In this document: positions 33,298-43,799 of the stretch, in pieces
Position numbering within the stretch: the stretch's first letter is position 1
Layout of the letters: each line of letters opens with the position of its first letter
Assembly: GCF_023898315.1 (NCBI RefSeq)
Contig: NC_064616.1
Location: 546,831,602-546,895,601, forward strand
Direction of reading: 5' to 3'
Source: Schistocerca nitens
Taxonomy: Eukaryota > Arthropoda > Insecta > Orthoptera > Acrididae
Length of the DNA: 64,000 nucleotides
Program-made: the position numbers and the translations under genes
Notes under the pieces: model-generated
Seen by the model: the letters and a program-made list of their open reading frames with translations, nothing else
Database searches by the model: none
Told to the model about the DNA's origin: nothing

Positions 33298-34747
33298 CTT
33301 GAAAATCAAACCGAAATTAAATCAGACGACACAGCTCCCATTCCGTTCGTCGAATCTCAAGAATATTAGTACATGCAGCAAACATTAAACCAGGTTGCTG
33401 CACATAACAGTTCGCTACATAGGAAAGTTAACAGTTTATATCAGGAAGTAGACACTATCAGAAAATTTTCTCCACGTAATCAGTTTCAAACTAACTTGCA
33501 ACAGCAACAGTCACCTACTTTTCAGCTTCACGTTAATATAAGCATACTACAATGAATGAGTGACTTTGATACAAGTCAGTCATCTCACAATCGGTTCTTT
33601 TACGCCGCTGAACCCTTTCAAAATGTACAACGCGAAGGATTCGTCAATAAACATTTCCTATGTGTAAAGAAATTAAGGGTATTCACAAATAACCGCACAG
33701 ATGTGCATCCCCTTGATTGGGTGCAGCAATTTTCATTTTCACTGCCACCAAACTGGCCAGTGACACACAAGCTCGAATTTATCTGTAGCTTTTTAGAAGG
33801 AGAACCTTCGATGCGTATGAGACACATAGTGAGGCAATAACCCTCCGTCGACGAGTTTCAAAATATTTTTCTATCTACATATTGGTCGCAAGCGATTCGG
33901 CGAGGCGTTAAAGACCAGCTAATTAGTTTACCCAATTTTGAATACTCCAGTTTTCCAACTGTCACCCAGTTTTTTGAATATATGGTTCAACGAAACCAGT
34001 ACCTGACCGAACGGAATAGTCAATCCGTGCTCATACAATTATGCATCTCAAAACCTCCGCGACCATTACGCGTTTCCCTTCTTACCGGACAGCAAAAGGA
34101 AAGCATTTCAGCTTTCAGGGACTTATTACAAATATTAGAAGTTCAGCTATCGGACTACCCATTTGTCAATAAAAACTTTAATAACTGCACTCAAGGTAAC
34201 AACTCATTCGGTTACAACGAGCAATCCCGTCCATTCCATAGCAAGAGAAATAAAATATTTGGTTCCGATAGCGATTTTCATGAACATTTTAGTAAGAGAC
34301 AACATTTTGTCAACCAGTAAATTAAGCAGAATCAAGTATACCAGAATTTAGACGACAACAATCGCAGTTTCCAGCCGAAATTTTAGCCGCACCCCCAGCA
34401 GCCCGGAAATATTCAACAACAATTCGGTCGACAAGCACAACCGAAGCTCGATGTGCCACCGCCCAGCTTTGCCAGTACAGCCCAGTCGAGTAATTTTACG
34501 CAATCGCAACGGAATAAATTCTCCCACAAAAACAAATGGTAGCAGTCACATCGAAACTATCAACAGCAAAGACATTTTCACAAGCATGAAGGGAATAATC
34601 TACAATTCCAGCGTAATTTTGGCAACAGCAACTTTCATCACAATCAGCTTCAGCAGTCTCAGTTCATTCTTAATGAACCTAATGTTAGTTTCCATCCACC
34701 GCGGCATTCTGCCTCCCGTTCACTGATAAGAAAAAATGAAAAAGAGT
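33298..34747 (+). pseudogene. LTR-retrotransposon gag relic (coiled coil, capsid, Gln/Asn-rich tail)
   Basis: A single reading frame can be followed for about 480 codons with only nonsense changes (among them 33367, 33553, 33838, 34318, 34384 and 34540) and no frameshift I could detect. It opens with an acidic piece and a heptad stretch (QTLNQVAAHNSSLHRKVNSL). Then come capsid-like blocks (DWVQQFSFSLPPNWPVTHKL, FLSTYWSQAIRRGVKDQLIS, VTQFFEYMVQRNQYL), and a long Gln/Asn/His-rich tail ending near 34747. The capsid blocks are of the retrotransposon gag type with W.QF and a LxxYWS motif. No zinc knuckle, protease or pol is readable downstream. Confidence 0.55.
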
Positions 34748-36435
34748 AAATTTTTTGACTCTTCTTCCCACACTCAGTTAAAAGTTAATATGATAATACC
34801 TTTAGCCCGTATATTACATGACCAGCTTAAAATGAGGAGTTAAAAAGTAGATAACATCATGCAACAAAATCTACCAAGGCAGTGTTTAAAATTACTTGAA
34901 CATGTGAATGCTGTAAAAATGAAGCAAGTTTGTTTACATAAATAAATATAAGAAATTCTTTAGTAGTGATGCCTCATTCGGCCAGTCACATGTACAAAAT
35001 AAATAGTAATGTTTACTTGCTGCATAAGCTGAACACGTACAGCTTCCAAATTAAATGCATCTGCCTTAACTTATTTATTCATGTCTCCCAGCGTGTAGTG
35101 TAGTGTATGTCCGGTGAATAACAAAACAAGAAAGACGTGTATATATGCGTAAGTCTTTGTGTGTGACAATAATATGCATAAGGAGCTAGCTGACAGTGTC
35201 TAAATCGATCGCCGCAGACGAAACTGCCAGTGAATGCACACGTATTGCCGACAGGTTGTTGTTCTCATAGCGTTCACCGCTCGTTTGGGCGTGGTGAGGT
35301 ATGGGGTACGTGACGTCCCTTCCCTTTGAAGATTAACCTCACATAAATCGTCACGCTCCGCTGGTCTCTGCTCTCCTGTGAGGTCATTCGCCTAAGTCAG
35401 TTACCACATAATATGTCCTAATCTGAAACATTCGGAGGCTCCTAGATGCACAATATTTCTTCTTTCCACCTGTTTACAAACTTACCACTCAATTCTAGCT
35501 TTTTATCTTTCCTCAAAGTGGAACCTAGGCAAAAGGAGATTGAGTGATAAATTTTTAAAGTGTATTCCATTCAGACACAAACATGCATTCTACTGTATAG
35601 TCGAAGTACAAAAAGGATGAGCAATAGCCTTGTTCAAAAAGGCAAGAAGAACAAATAATATACCCCCTTCCCCACACTTAAAAGAAACATATAAACATAT
35701 ACTTCGTCCTCCCATTCTCATTTCAGCCCTTGTGATGTACAGTCATGAGTTGGAATTTCTACGTGGTTGCTTCGGAAAAGATGACGACATATATTCACTG
35801 TGTTCATGATATAATTTGTTAGGGTGACAGCAAGAGGAACTGTATTGACAGTTCTGTATATGAATACCTCCTGAGCTCGTTCATTATTATACTGGGTTTA
35901 GCTTGCACCTTATAAGAAATATTAAACAAAAGGATGGCTATTTTCCTGGAGCGATCATTCACAGCCAGGGGAAAGCCCAAAATCCTGTCACAATGTTCAT
36001 ATTAAGAAGCACTCTCTCATCAACAAAATATGACACTACGCTGTATAAGTCTAACATTGCTATAGAGAAACACACAGCAAGCGCTTTCTGGAGTATGATT
36101 CTTAATTTTCTCATCGCTGAAGCTAACCAGAGCTAACCAGAGCAAGAAGACATTAGAATGGGCGCTCTGAATATCTAATGGTTTAAACCCACCATTAGGC
36201 TATATGTTAACAGAATTACTCGGCCGATAGGTAGCTTGGTTCCAGTGTCCACATGTGGGCATGGGCCTGAGGTGCCGACGTATGTGCCCTTCCTGCTGGC
36301 TAATGCAAACACGCCAAACAGCCATTTTGCCGTTTCCAGTGTGGGAAAAATTGTGAAACTTACAAAACAGATGTTGCCAACCATTCAAATGAGTACGTGC
36401 CATCAGCGCTATGACGTGAATGTCTGAGCCAATTA
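34748..36435. other. Unassigned sequence between gag relic and gypsy element
   Basis: No recognisable coding on either strand. A 10-bp duplication (AGCTAACCAG) occurs near 36120-36140. Pol of the preceding gag relic would be expected here but I could not detect it. Confidence 0.4.
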
Positions 36436-36440
36436 GTGCC

Positions 36441-36893
36441 TGTTGTATTCTCCAACAGTTTATTGAACGTAACTTCTCCTACAATACAATAGCTGGCTGT
36501 ACAATAGACGTAGACATCCGTCGATCTAGCCGGAGATGTGTTTCCTCTCGGTCGGCTGGTACTTCGATCGGCGGTGCAGTACAGCGGCTTCGGTGATACC
36601 TTCTCGGAGACTCTGCTATAGCGGTTGCCATTAGCAGCGGACGAAGACTGGTCTGCCGTCGACCGGCCGGGCCTATATAGTGAGCTGGAGCCAATAGAAA
36701 CCCAGCGTAGGAATCCGTGGCCGGATATGTCGTGGCAACCTCTGCAAGGAAAGGTTCCTATTAATCGACTGGAATCTTCGGCGTGTTTACCTGATGTCTT
36801 CACTTGTTTGGCTGTTTGTTTGTTTCCCTCATAGCGTGGCTGTTATGTGGTGCTTCCTGCCATTTAGGGGAACCCGATGGCAGACAGTATACA
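36441..36893 (-). repeat. Gypsy 3' LTR (453 bp)
   Basis: Starts TGTTGTATTCTCCAAC and ends CAGACAGTATACA. It retains TATATAG (about 36672), a TATA box when read on the minus strand, and extra bases near 36560 that the other LTR lacks. Confidence 0.93.
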
Positions 36894-36904
36894 CCTCCCT
36901 TCCA
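36894..36904 (-). other. Polypurine tract of the gypsy element
   Basis: On the minus strand the bases directly before the 3' LTR read GGAAGGGAGGT, the plus-strand primer of LTR elements. It sits exactly at the LTR edge. Confidence 0.65.
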
Positions 36905-37669
36905 GCGGGTGGGGGGGGGGGGAGGGCAGAGGAGTGCGACGTCGTCCTGTTCGGTCTTGGCGGCCTCGTGGAGGAGGCGGTGAAAACTCGCCCCCACAGA
37001 GTAGGGCGTGGCGTGGCGGGCCAGACGGGCAGAGCTGTATCGCGGAAGAGGCGGGGAAGCTGGCCGCGATGGCGCCAGGGGCATAGGTTCAACGACGTCC
37101 GCGGGATGCTGCCCGGAAAGTGGACCTTGCGGGCGTCGCTGGCTAGGCTGCGACATCGGCGGCGGCGGTGCCAAGGGCATGGGGGCATCGTCAACGATGG
37201 CGGATGGCGCAGGCGGTCGGGACGGCGGAGGAGCCGGTGGAGCCTGCAGCCGCTGTGGAGACGACCGCTGTTGCTGCTGGACGGGGTCTGGCGCCCCTGC
37301 ACGCCTACCATGTGTGGAAAGGAGCACATCCGGGCTGCCGGAAGAAGGCGGCGGAGTTGCTTGGCGGAAAGAAGAGGCGGTCAGAAAACCCTGATACCGG
37401 CGCCGGAGTTGGTTGCTGTGCCAGCGGACGACTGTGTCGGCGATGGTGACGTCAAAGAGCTGACGGCCTCGCAGCCGGACGATCACCCCCTGAATCCATC
37501 TGGTTCTCGGGCCGAAACCTCGCGCCCAGATAAGGGATCCTGGAACAAAGGGAGCCTGTGCAGTCGGAACCCGTTGTTTGGGTCCGGGCCGGAGGAGGTA
37601 CAAAAGGGGACAGGGTTGCCGGCCATGCAAAAGTTCCGCCGGACTACGGGAGCCGATGGGTTTGACCAA
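36905..37669 (-). pseudogene. Gypsy integrase C-terminal region, Pro-rich tail
   Basis: The minus-strand frame from 37669 has LIWARGFGPRTRWIQGVIVR and TVVRWHSNQLRRR, the small chromatin/DNA-binding GPY/F-type module at the integrase end, then a long Pro/Gln/Ser-rich tail. It is offset in frame from the catalytic core at 37483-38352, so a frameshift separates them. The Gly/Arg-rich frames on the plus strand across 36794-37672 are shadows. Confidence 0.8.
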
Positions 37670-38352
37670 TAGGAACTGAGGAACAACGTCAGCGACTCGT
37701 CCAAGGTGTAGACGGGGGCATATTTTGTCATTTTGGCCTTAAATGTCCGGACGAGGCGTTCGGCCTCGCCGTTGCATTGCAGGTGAAAGGGCGGAGTGAG
37801 GACGTGTTGGATGCCATTGGCAGAAGAAAACGTCGAGAATTCCTGGCTCCGGAATTCAGGGCCGTTATCGGTAACAATTGTTAGCGGCAACCCTTCCAAC
37901 GAAAAAACTTTCTGGAGAGCAGCGAGGGTCGCTTCTGAGGTGGTGCTGGTACAACGGATAACGAACGGATAATGTGAAAAGGCATCGGTGGCGAAGTCCA
38001 AATGAATGCGATCCCAGGGACCGGCCAGCTTAGGCCAAGAGAGGAAGGTCTGAGGGGGCCTAGACAGCTGTTGGGCGCGCGTGGAGCAATTCTGAACGAT
38101 GTGAGTGACGTCCCTGGTAAGCCCGAACCAAAAGACGTGACGCCGGGCCAATGCCTTGGTGCGAGCGATTCCCCAATGGCCTTGATGTAAGAGACTCAAG
38201 TCTTCAGCCCGTAGATGCTGGCGAACGACCACAAGCGGAGTGGACGTAGGGTCTACCCACAATAGGACACCATCCACCGCCAACAGCTTATGGCGGACAG
38301 AAAAAAGAACCGAAGGTGCTGCTGGTCGCGGGTGGGGGCACAGCTGGGCCAC
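37483..38352 (-). pseudogene. Gypsy integrase, zinc-binding and catalytic core
   Basis: The minus-strand frame holds an HHCC-type region (HQGHWGIARTKALARRHVFW, NCSTRAQQ, where the second Cys of CxxC is Arg). It then holds the DDE core: RIHLDFA with D1, IVTDNGPEFRSQEF with D2 and CNGEAERLVRTFK with the Glu. Between LDFA and DAFSHYPFV the sequence is about a dozen residues shorter than usual for the family, suggesting an in-frame deletion beside the first catalytic Asp. The integrase would insert the cDNA into host DNA; this copy is unlikely to work. Confidence 0.88.
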
Positions 38353-38562
38353 CCACGCTGAACATAGGAACGGACACAGAGCAACAATGGGTCACGTGTG
38401 TTCGCAGTTGCCACCATGGAGACCGTGATGGGAAACCCCCGCAGGGTGTCGTGGATCGCTTCATCAACTTCGAACACAAGGACGTCTGAAGAGTCAAACG
38501 CAGGGTTGGGACCAAGAGGGAGGCGGGAAAGAGCACCCGCGTTGGTGTGCTAGGAGGTGGAC

Positions 38563-38909
38563 TTAAAATGCAAGCTGGGTGGCAGTTAGGGTCTTGGATA
38601 AAAAAGCCACCGGACGTTCTGTCCCATCTGGAAGTTTGTGGGAGAGGACAGCCCCAACCCAGTAATCAGAGGCGTCCATGGCCAGGAGCAGCGGCAGGAG
38701 GCCGATTGCAACTGGCGTTTGAGGGTGGAAAAGGCCGTTGCACAGGCCGGGGACCAACTGAAGGGGACATTTTTGTGGCATAAGTGATATAAGGGGGCCG
38801 CCACCTTAGCAGCCGACGGAAGGAACTTCCGGTAATACGATATTTTTACAAGGAAGGATTTCAGCTGATGTATGTCCCATGGGGGAGGCTGGCGTTGTAT
38901 GGCGTCCAC
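38563..38909 (-). pseudogene. Gypsy RNase H region
   Basis: Two overlapping minus-strand frames share the domain. One (38586-38909) has HQLKSFLVKISYYRKFLPS and PFSWSPACATAF, the connection region after RT. The other (38563-38781) has LLAMDASDYWVGAVLSHKL and RPVAFLSKTLT, the first catalytic block of RNase H. A frameshift between them breaks the gene. From about 38352 to 38560 the remaining RNase H is not readable in one frame. Confidence 0.82.
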
Positions 38910-39823
38910 AGTGACGGAGAGATGCCTTTATGTGAAATAACATGACCTAAATAGGAAATAGAAGTTTGAAAGAAGGTACACTTCTCCTTATTGAATTTTA
39001 GCCCAGCCTGGCGGAGGCGTAGAAACAGCTGACGCAATTTGGTGAGATGGGTTGCAGCAGTAGGGCCCGTAACGACAATGTCGTCGAGGTAATTAATGCA
39101 ACTGGGAATGTCCTGCAGAAGTTGTTCCAAGAAGCGTTGGAAAATGGCTGGGGCGCTAGCCAGGCCAAACATGAGGCGTGTGACTTGGAACAGGCCGGCA
39201 GGCGTATTCAGAATAGTGAGGGCTTGAGAAGCTTCATCAAAAGGAACCTGGAGGTACGTCTCAGCGAGATCAATTTTGGTAAAGTAACGACCACCAGCCA
39301 ATTTACGGAAGAGATCATCAGGCCGAGGGAGCGGAAAGTCGTCCACCTGGAACTGGGGGTTGAGGGACGCCGAAAAGTTCCCACAGAGACGGAGACACAT
39401 GCCTGGCTTCTGGACGATGACGAGAGGCGTGGCCCAGGGGCTGAACTGAACAGGCCGTAGCACCCCTTCCTGTTGCAGATGGTCCAATTCGTCGCGCAGT
39501 GGCTGCTGGAGAGCGACGGGGACCTGCCTCGCCCGGAAGTATCGAGGGCAGGCTGACGGCCGGAGGTGGAGGGTCGCTGCAAACCCCTTGGCGCACCCGA
39601 TGCCCGGGGAGAAGAGATCCTGGAATTCGGTGCAGAGAGAGTCAACTTCGGGAAACGGCACCTGTGGAGAAACCAGATGTACATGATCGTCGATTGTGAA
39701 CCCGAACGTTTGGAAAACATCCAACCCAAACAGATCGGTAGCAGCAGAACTGTTGACTACCAGAAAAGAAATCGGACGACTGATTGATTTGTAAGAAACC
39801 ACCGTCGTGAACTGCCCCAACAA
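38861..39823 (-). pseudogene. Gypsy reverse transcriptase
   Basis: Long minus-strand frame. The start is the end of the protease and the linker (SRPISFLVVNSSAATDLFGL), followed by the RT: PRYFRARQVPVALQQPLRDE, WATPLVIVQKPGMCLRLCGN, YFTKIDLAETYLQVPFDE, FGLASAPAIFQRFLEQ and the catalytic YLDD in CINYLDDIVVTGP (near 39085). It ends in the thumb (EKCTFFQTSISYLGHVISHK). The usual DYR before the first palm block reads GNF. This stretch is itself uninterrupted, but it is out of frame with gag/protease upstream and RNase H downstream. Confidence 0.9.
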
Positions 39824-39856
39824 AGCGATCTTCTGTCAGTTGTACGTAAGGAGGCG

Positions 39857-41063
39857 TCAAGGGGCCAGTTGCAGGCTTTGCGCTCCTAAAACGGTGTAGG
39901 TAGTGGAATTGAGCAGGGATACCGCAGCCCCTGTATTGACCTGCATTCGAACTGGCTTACCCAATATGGTAACATCAATATACAGTTTGGGGGACGCCGA
40001 AAACACAACTTGGTTGATGTCCGTGGTTGTCTCGGTGTCGTAGCGCCTGGAGATCGGCGCCGTGACAGAGCGACAGGCAGATGCAAGGTGCCCGTCTGGA
40101 CCGCAACGGCGAAACGTCGCCCAGCGGTCAGGACAATCCTCGCGTTCATGTTGGGAGTAGCATCCCGGACAAGATAGAAGGCGCAGGAGTTCCCTGCGGC
40201 GGCGTTGCTGGCCTGGCGGCGGCTGCTGATTGTCTTCCTGGAACGACCGTCTTTTCTTCTTTTCCATACGCCGAGTAAATGCCGGGGTGTTGCGCTCGGG
40301 AGTGCGGCGTGAAGGTGCGTATATGGCCGCGACGTGCTCCTGGACGTTGGAAGTCTCTTCTCGGATGGCTGCGACGTCGGCCCACGTTTCCAATCTGCGG
40401 TCAGCTGCAGTAGAAACTTCAAACTTGAATACAAGTTCTATGATTTGATTTAGCGACGGGTCCTCCAACTTTAAGGCGTCGTGGTGGAAAGCCGCGTGTG
40501 GGGCTGCTTGGATCAGGTGATCCCGGACCATGTCACCTGCGTAATATTCCCGGGATATGCGGGTGACAAAGTTGACCTTCCGAGCGAGACCTTGGAGTTG
40601 AGCAACCCATTGTCGGTACGTCTGATCGGGTTTCTTTCTACTCTGGTGAAATTTCACTCTTGCTGTCATGACGTGATATCTGCGGCGATAGTAGGAGGTG
40701 AGACACTCACATATGGCGGAGAAGGTAAGACTGTCAGGATCACGTGGCTGGAGTTTCGTCAGGAGCACGTACATACGGGTGACATTCCAAGAAAGAAAAT
40801 AGGCTCTCTGATCATTTTCCTGGGATACCTGATGAATCCAGAAATGTTGACGAATCCTCTTTTCGTATGTTTCCCAATCTTCAGCATCTTCATCGAATGC
40901 CGGGAACGCTGGTGGTGTCGGTGGACGGTAAAGACTTTGAATTTTCGGCAATCAGTTGCTGCTGCAGTATCGCGAACTGCTGAAAAAGTTGATTCAGTAC
41001 CTGCTGCACTGGTAGATCCTGCTGTTGCAGTTGTGGTTGTGGTTGTTGTTGTTGTGGCTCCAT
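39857..41063 (-). pseudogene. Gypsy gag with zinc knuckles and start of protease
   Basis: The gag start is MEPQQQQPQPQLQQQ at 41063; the first 50 residues are Gln-rich (frame 40890-41063). A frameshift near 40940 leads into the main frame 40951-39857. Matrix/capsid blocks (FDEDAEDWETYEKRIRQHFW, TARVKFHQSRKKPDQTYRQW, GDMVRDHLI) are followed by two zinc knuckles: CPGCYSQHEREDC, and FRRCGPDGHLASAC, where the first Cys is Phe. The frame runs on into the protease active site VRMQVNTGAAVSLLN, where the catalytic Asp of DTG is Asn (codon 39935-39937). Gag would form the particle; this copy is damaged in at least three places. Confidence 0.85.
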
Positions 41064-41081
41064 CTTCTTTGGGTTGTCGAA

Positions 41082-41099
41082 TCCCTTACTCGTCGCCAA
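41082..41099 (-). other. Gypsy primer-binding site
   Basis: On the minus strand the bases directly after the 5' LTR read TTGGCGACGAGTAAGGG, starting with the TGG that pairs with a tRNA 3' CCA end. Position and form fit a primer-binding site; I did not identify the tRNA. Confidence 0.6.
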
Positions 41100-41521
41100 T
41101 GTTGTATTCTCCAACGGTTTATTGAACGTAACTTCTTCAAAAATACAATAGCCGGCTGTACAATAGATGTAGACGACCGTCGCTCTAGCCGGAGATGTCG
41201 TTCCTCTCGGTCGGCGGTGCAGTATAGCGACTTCGGTGATATCTTCTCGGAGACAGTGCTATAGCGGTTGCCATTAGCAGCGGACGAAGACTACTCTGCT
41301 TTCGACTGACCGGGCTGGAGCCAATAGAAACCCGGCGTAGGAATCCATGGCCGGATATGTCGCGTCGACCTCTGCAAGGAAAGGTTCCTATTAATCGACT
41401 GGAATCTTCGGCGTGTTTACCTGATGTCTTCGCCTGGTTGGCTGTTGGTTTGTTTCCCTCACACCGCGGCTGTTATGCGGTGCTGCCTGCGATTTAGGGG
41501 AACCCTATGGCAGACAGTACA
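41100..41521 (-). repeat. Gypsy 5' LTR (422 bp), TATA region deleted
   Basis: Starts TGTTGTATTCTCCAACGG and ends CAGACAGTACA. It differs from the other LTR by point changes and by lacking about 17 bp that contain TATATAG, plus a second small gap near 41208. As the upstream LTR in transcription sense it would normally supply the promoter. Confidence 0.92.
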
Positions 41522-41526
41522 GTGAC

Positions 41527-42109
41527 GATACGGCAAATGCAGTGTACCAACCACTAGTTAGTTAAGTGACACACAACAAACTAGGGAGGAGAAGTTGTGG
41601 CAGGCTTCAACTGCTTTTTGGTATATTCAGGGAAATTCTTACTAATCACTGTGGTGAATGTCCCCACCCCTTCCAAATCGTCGGTTTTCAGGGATGGATA
41701 GGAACGTAGAGGAGACGACGGAGGTAATGCTGTAAAACGTGGTCTTGAGGTGAATGTAGATACAGGTGACCAACCAAATCTGGGATACTTTGCTGAGGTT
41801 GAGTTAATGTCACTTTTAGTGTTAGCACTGCCTTTGCTCTGATCAGCTCACAATTTGCGAGCTCTATTCTCCAAGTTGTTTTGCTTATTCATTCGTTTCA
41901 CTTACTTCGACCATCGATCCATTTTTTAACTTCAGTTTGCGAGCTGCACAGACTACTAAAGCAAATCGCAGTTCAGTAACTAGCTTTTATTACGTTTGAG
42001 GTACGTCCCAGTACGTTGTGTTCCAATTCAAGTTCACTTAATGAGTCAATTTTGTACTTCTGCGTACATCAAAGTATATACCGTTGTGGAACTGACTTTG
42101 TTAAAAACA
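41527..42109. other. Unassigned sequence
   Basis: Nothing recognised on either strand. Confidence 0.4.
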
Positions 42110-42540
42110 TTTTGAGATATTCCTTCACCCTTAAATAATATTTTAGTTGGTGTTTCAAGAAAGAAGTACTCTCTCTCATGATCAAACGAGTTGATATTCA
42201 TCTTTTGTTTAAAATAAATAATTGCATATCATTTAATCTTGATAGTAACTTGAGAAAATAAACTCGTAGGTTAAAGCATAGGATTATGCTCTCTTTCGTC
42301 CTACAACAGTCCTGGTCAGGCGACCTTAATTAAAGTATAATAATGTCCGATTTCCTTTGTATAACTACATGGTGCTCTCACTGTGGTGGCATTCCAATGT
42401 AAAATAGGCACCGCTGCATGGAACATTTGATGAGTCATGAAGGAAATTTACTTCATTTGCATCATGAAATATTAATGAGAATTGCTGTCATGTAAATTTA
42501 CCACACTACTGATATTATAGAGAGTTTCAGTTACCAGATC
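42110..42540 (+). repeat. Unclassified dispersed repeat, copy 1 (direct match at 62.0 kb)
   Basis: Aligns by eye with 61985-62390 in the same orientation. Shared blocks include CAGTCCTGGTCAGGCGAC, TGCTCTCACTGTGG(C/T)GGCATT, TTTACTTCATTTGCAT and TTAATGAGAATTGCT. No coding frame. It could be an LTR or a non-autonomous element. Confidence 0.8.
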
Positions 42541-43760
42541 GTATAACATTTCTGTGCCAAGTATGCAAGTGCGATAGGCTCTTTGCACACACTACTGCCA
42601 AGTCCCCACACGTTTGTTCTCATACCGACTATAAACTTAATGGCCTCTGGAATAATCTGACAACTGGAGTCAGAAACAGTACTGTGAAATGCCGAATACT
42701 GTTGTAGCGCTCTTTCGCGGTCATCGCTTCGCTTGCTTGTATTCTTTTCAGTAGTGGCAGCTTCACCATCGTGAATTACCTGTGTTTCACATTCTTGTTT
42801 TTTTCCTTGTTTTATTGTGTTGCAAATGAGGATAGACTGAAGTGCGTGTGAATAGAGTGGAAGTAGTCTGGTTGGTGAATGCGAAACAAACGTTACGTCA
42901 AGCAGTTCGATATTTGTTGCTATGCGGGACGTGTCACTGTGAGTTACGAAGAGATAGTGGTGCAAGTAAAACTACATTAAAAAAGCAGATGAATGAGACG
43001 CAAAAGGTGAGACAGGAAAACCTAGCGCAGAAGAAAAGGAAGAAAAGCTGCAGTAGGTAGAGCTAGCGAAAAGGAAAAGAGACGAAAAAGCTGGGGTAGA
43101 CGTAGGGCAGATGAAGTGGATGCAAAAGCTGAGGCAGAAACGGAAGAAGCGAACGAGGACTGAAATCAGTTCCGGGAGAAGATGTACAAGCAATAAACAA
43201 AATCGATCTTCCTACAACACTTTCGACAAATACATCGAGGAAGTCTCCATAACAAGAGAAAGTGGCGTAGATAGGCTACGCCAGGGCGAAACTAGCACGG
43301 GAAAGACGAGAAAATTAATACCTCACTACGTAAAAAGGTAAAAACCATCGACGGCACGAATAAAGAATTTATACATCGAATGCAAAATCAGTAGCACGAC
43401 CAGACGCAGAAGCGAAAAAGCCCATGTTGTTCGTTTAGACTGATACGTTTGCTTCGATGAAACTTGAAGTAGAAATTTGAAAACAGGAACTGAGTGACTG
43501 AAAATGGAGAAACGCATTTAACAGTATTGTAAGGTGCGAAAGTAGTGTGGGAAAATTCACAGTCCAATAGCGCGGCGCTATCCGGTACGAAGGGAATCTA
43601 TGTTAGAGAAGCGAGTATACCCTCCGGTCTGCGTCCGGATACGAGATGTCGTTTTAATGAAAGACACTTTTTCTCGTAAAGGATATTTTAAATGTATATT
43701 TTAGGCAGGGACCTATAAATCGAAACTTGGATGGCACAATTTAGAAACAACCTACCAAGT
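42541..43760. other. Unassigned; charged-residue frames only
   Basis: The 144-aa minus-strand frame at 42531-42965 has no motif I recognise. From 42990 to 43560 the plus strand is purine-rich and reads as Lys/Glu/Arg-rich in several frames, which may be the remains of a gag-like coiled coil or just composition. Confidence 0.3.
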
Positions 43761-43799
43761 TATTGGCTTTCCCAAATAAAATTTGAGTTAATTAAAAGC

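Larger units (their letters stand above)
36441..41521 (-). mobile_element. Ty3/gypsy LTR retrotransposon, two LTRs, minus strand
   Basis: Two direct LTRs (36441-36893 and 41100-41521) bound gag, protease, RT, RNase H and integrase in gypsy order, reading from high to low coordinates. The 5-bp flanks GTGCC and GTGAC match at four positions and are probably the target duplication. The total of 5,081 bp is usual for a gypsy element without an env gene; none is visible. Coding is GC-rich compared with the surroundings. The copy is dead because several frameshifts cut pol. Confidence 0.95.

Noticed and set aside
36794..37672. 292-aa open frame on the plus strand
   Set aside because: It is the antisense of the gypsy integrase tail; Gly/Arg-rich composition follows from the Pro-rich coding on the other strand.
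42531..42965. 144-aa minus-strand frame
   Set aside because: No motif, no signal or membrane segment, and no similar frame in the window; length is possible by chance in this composition.
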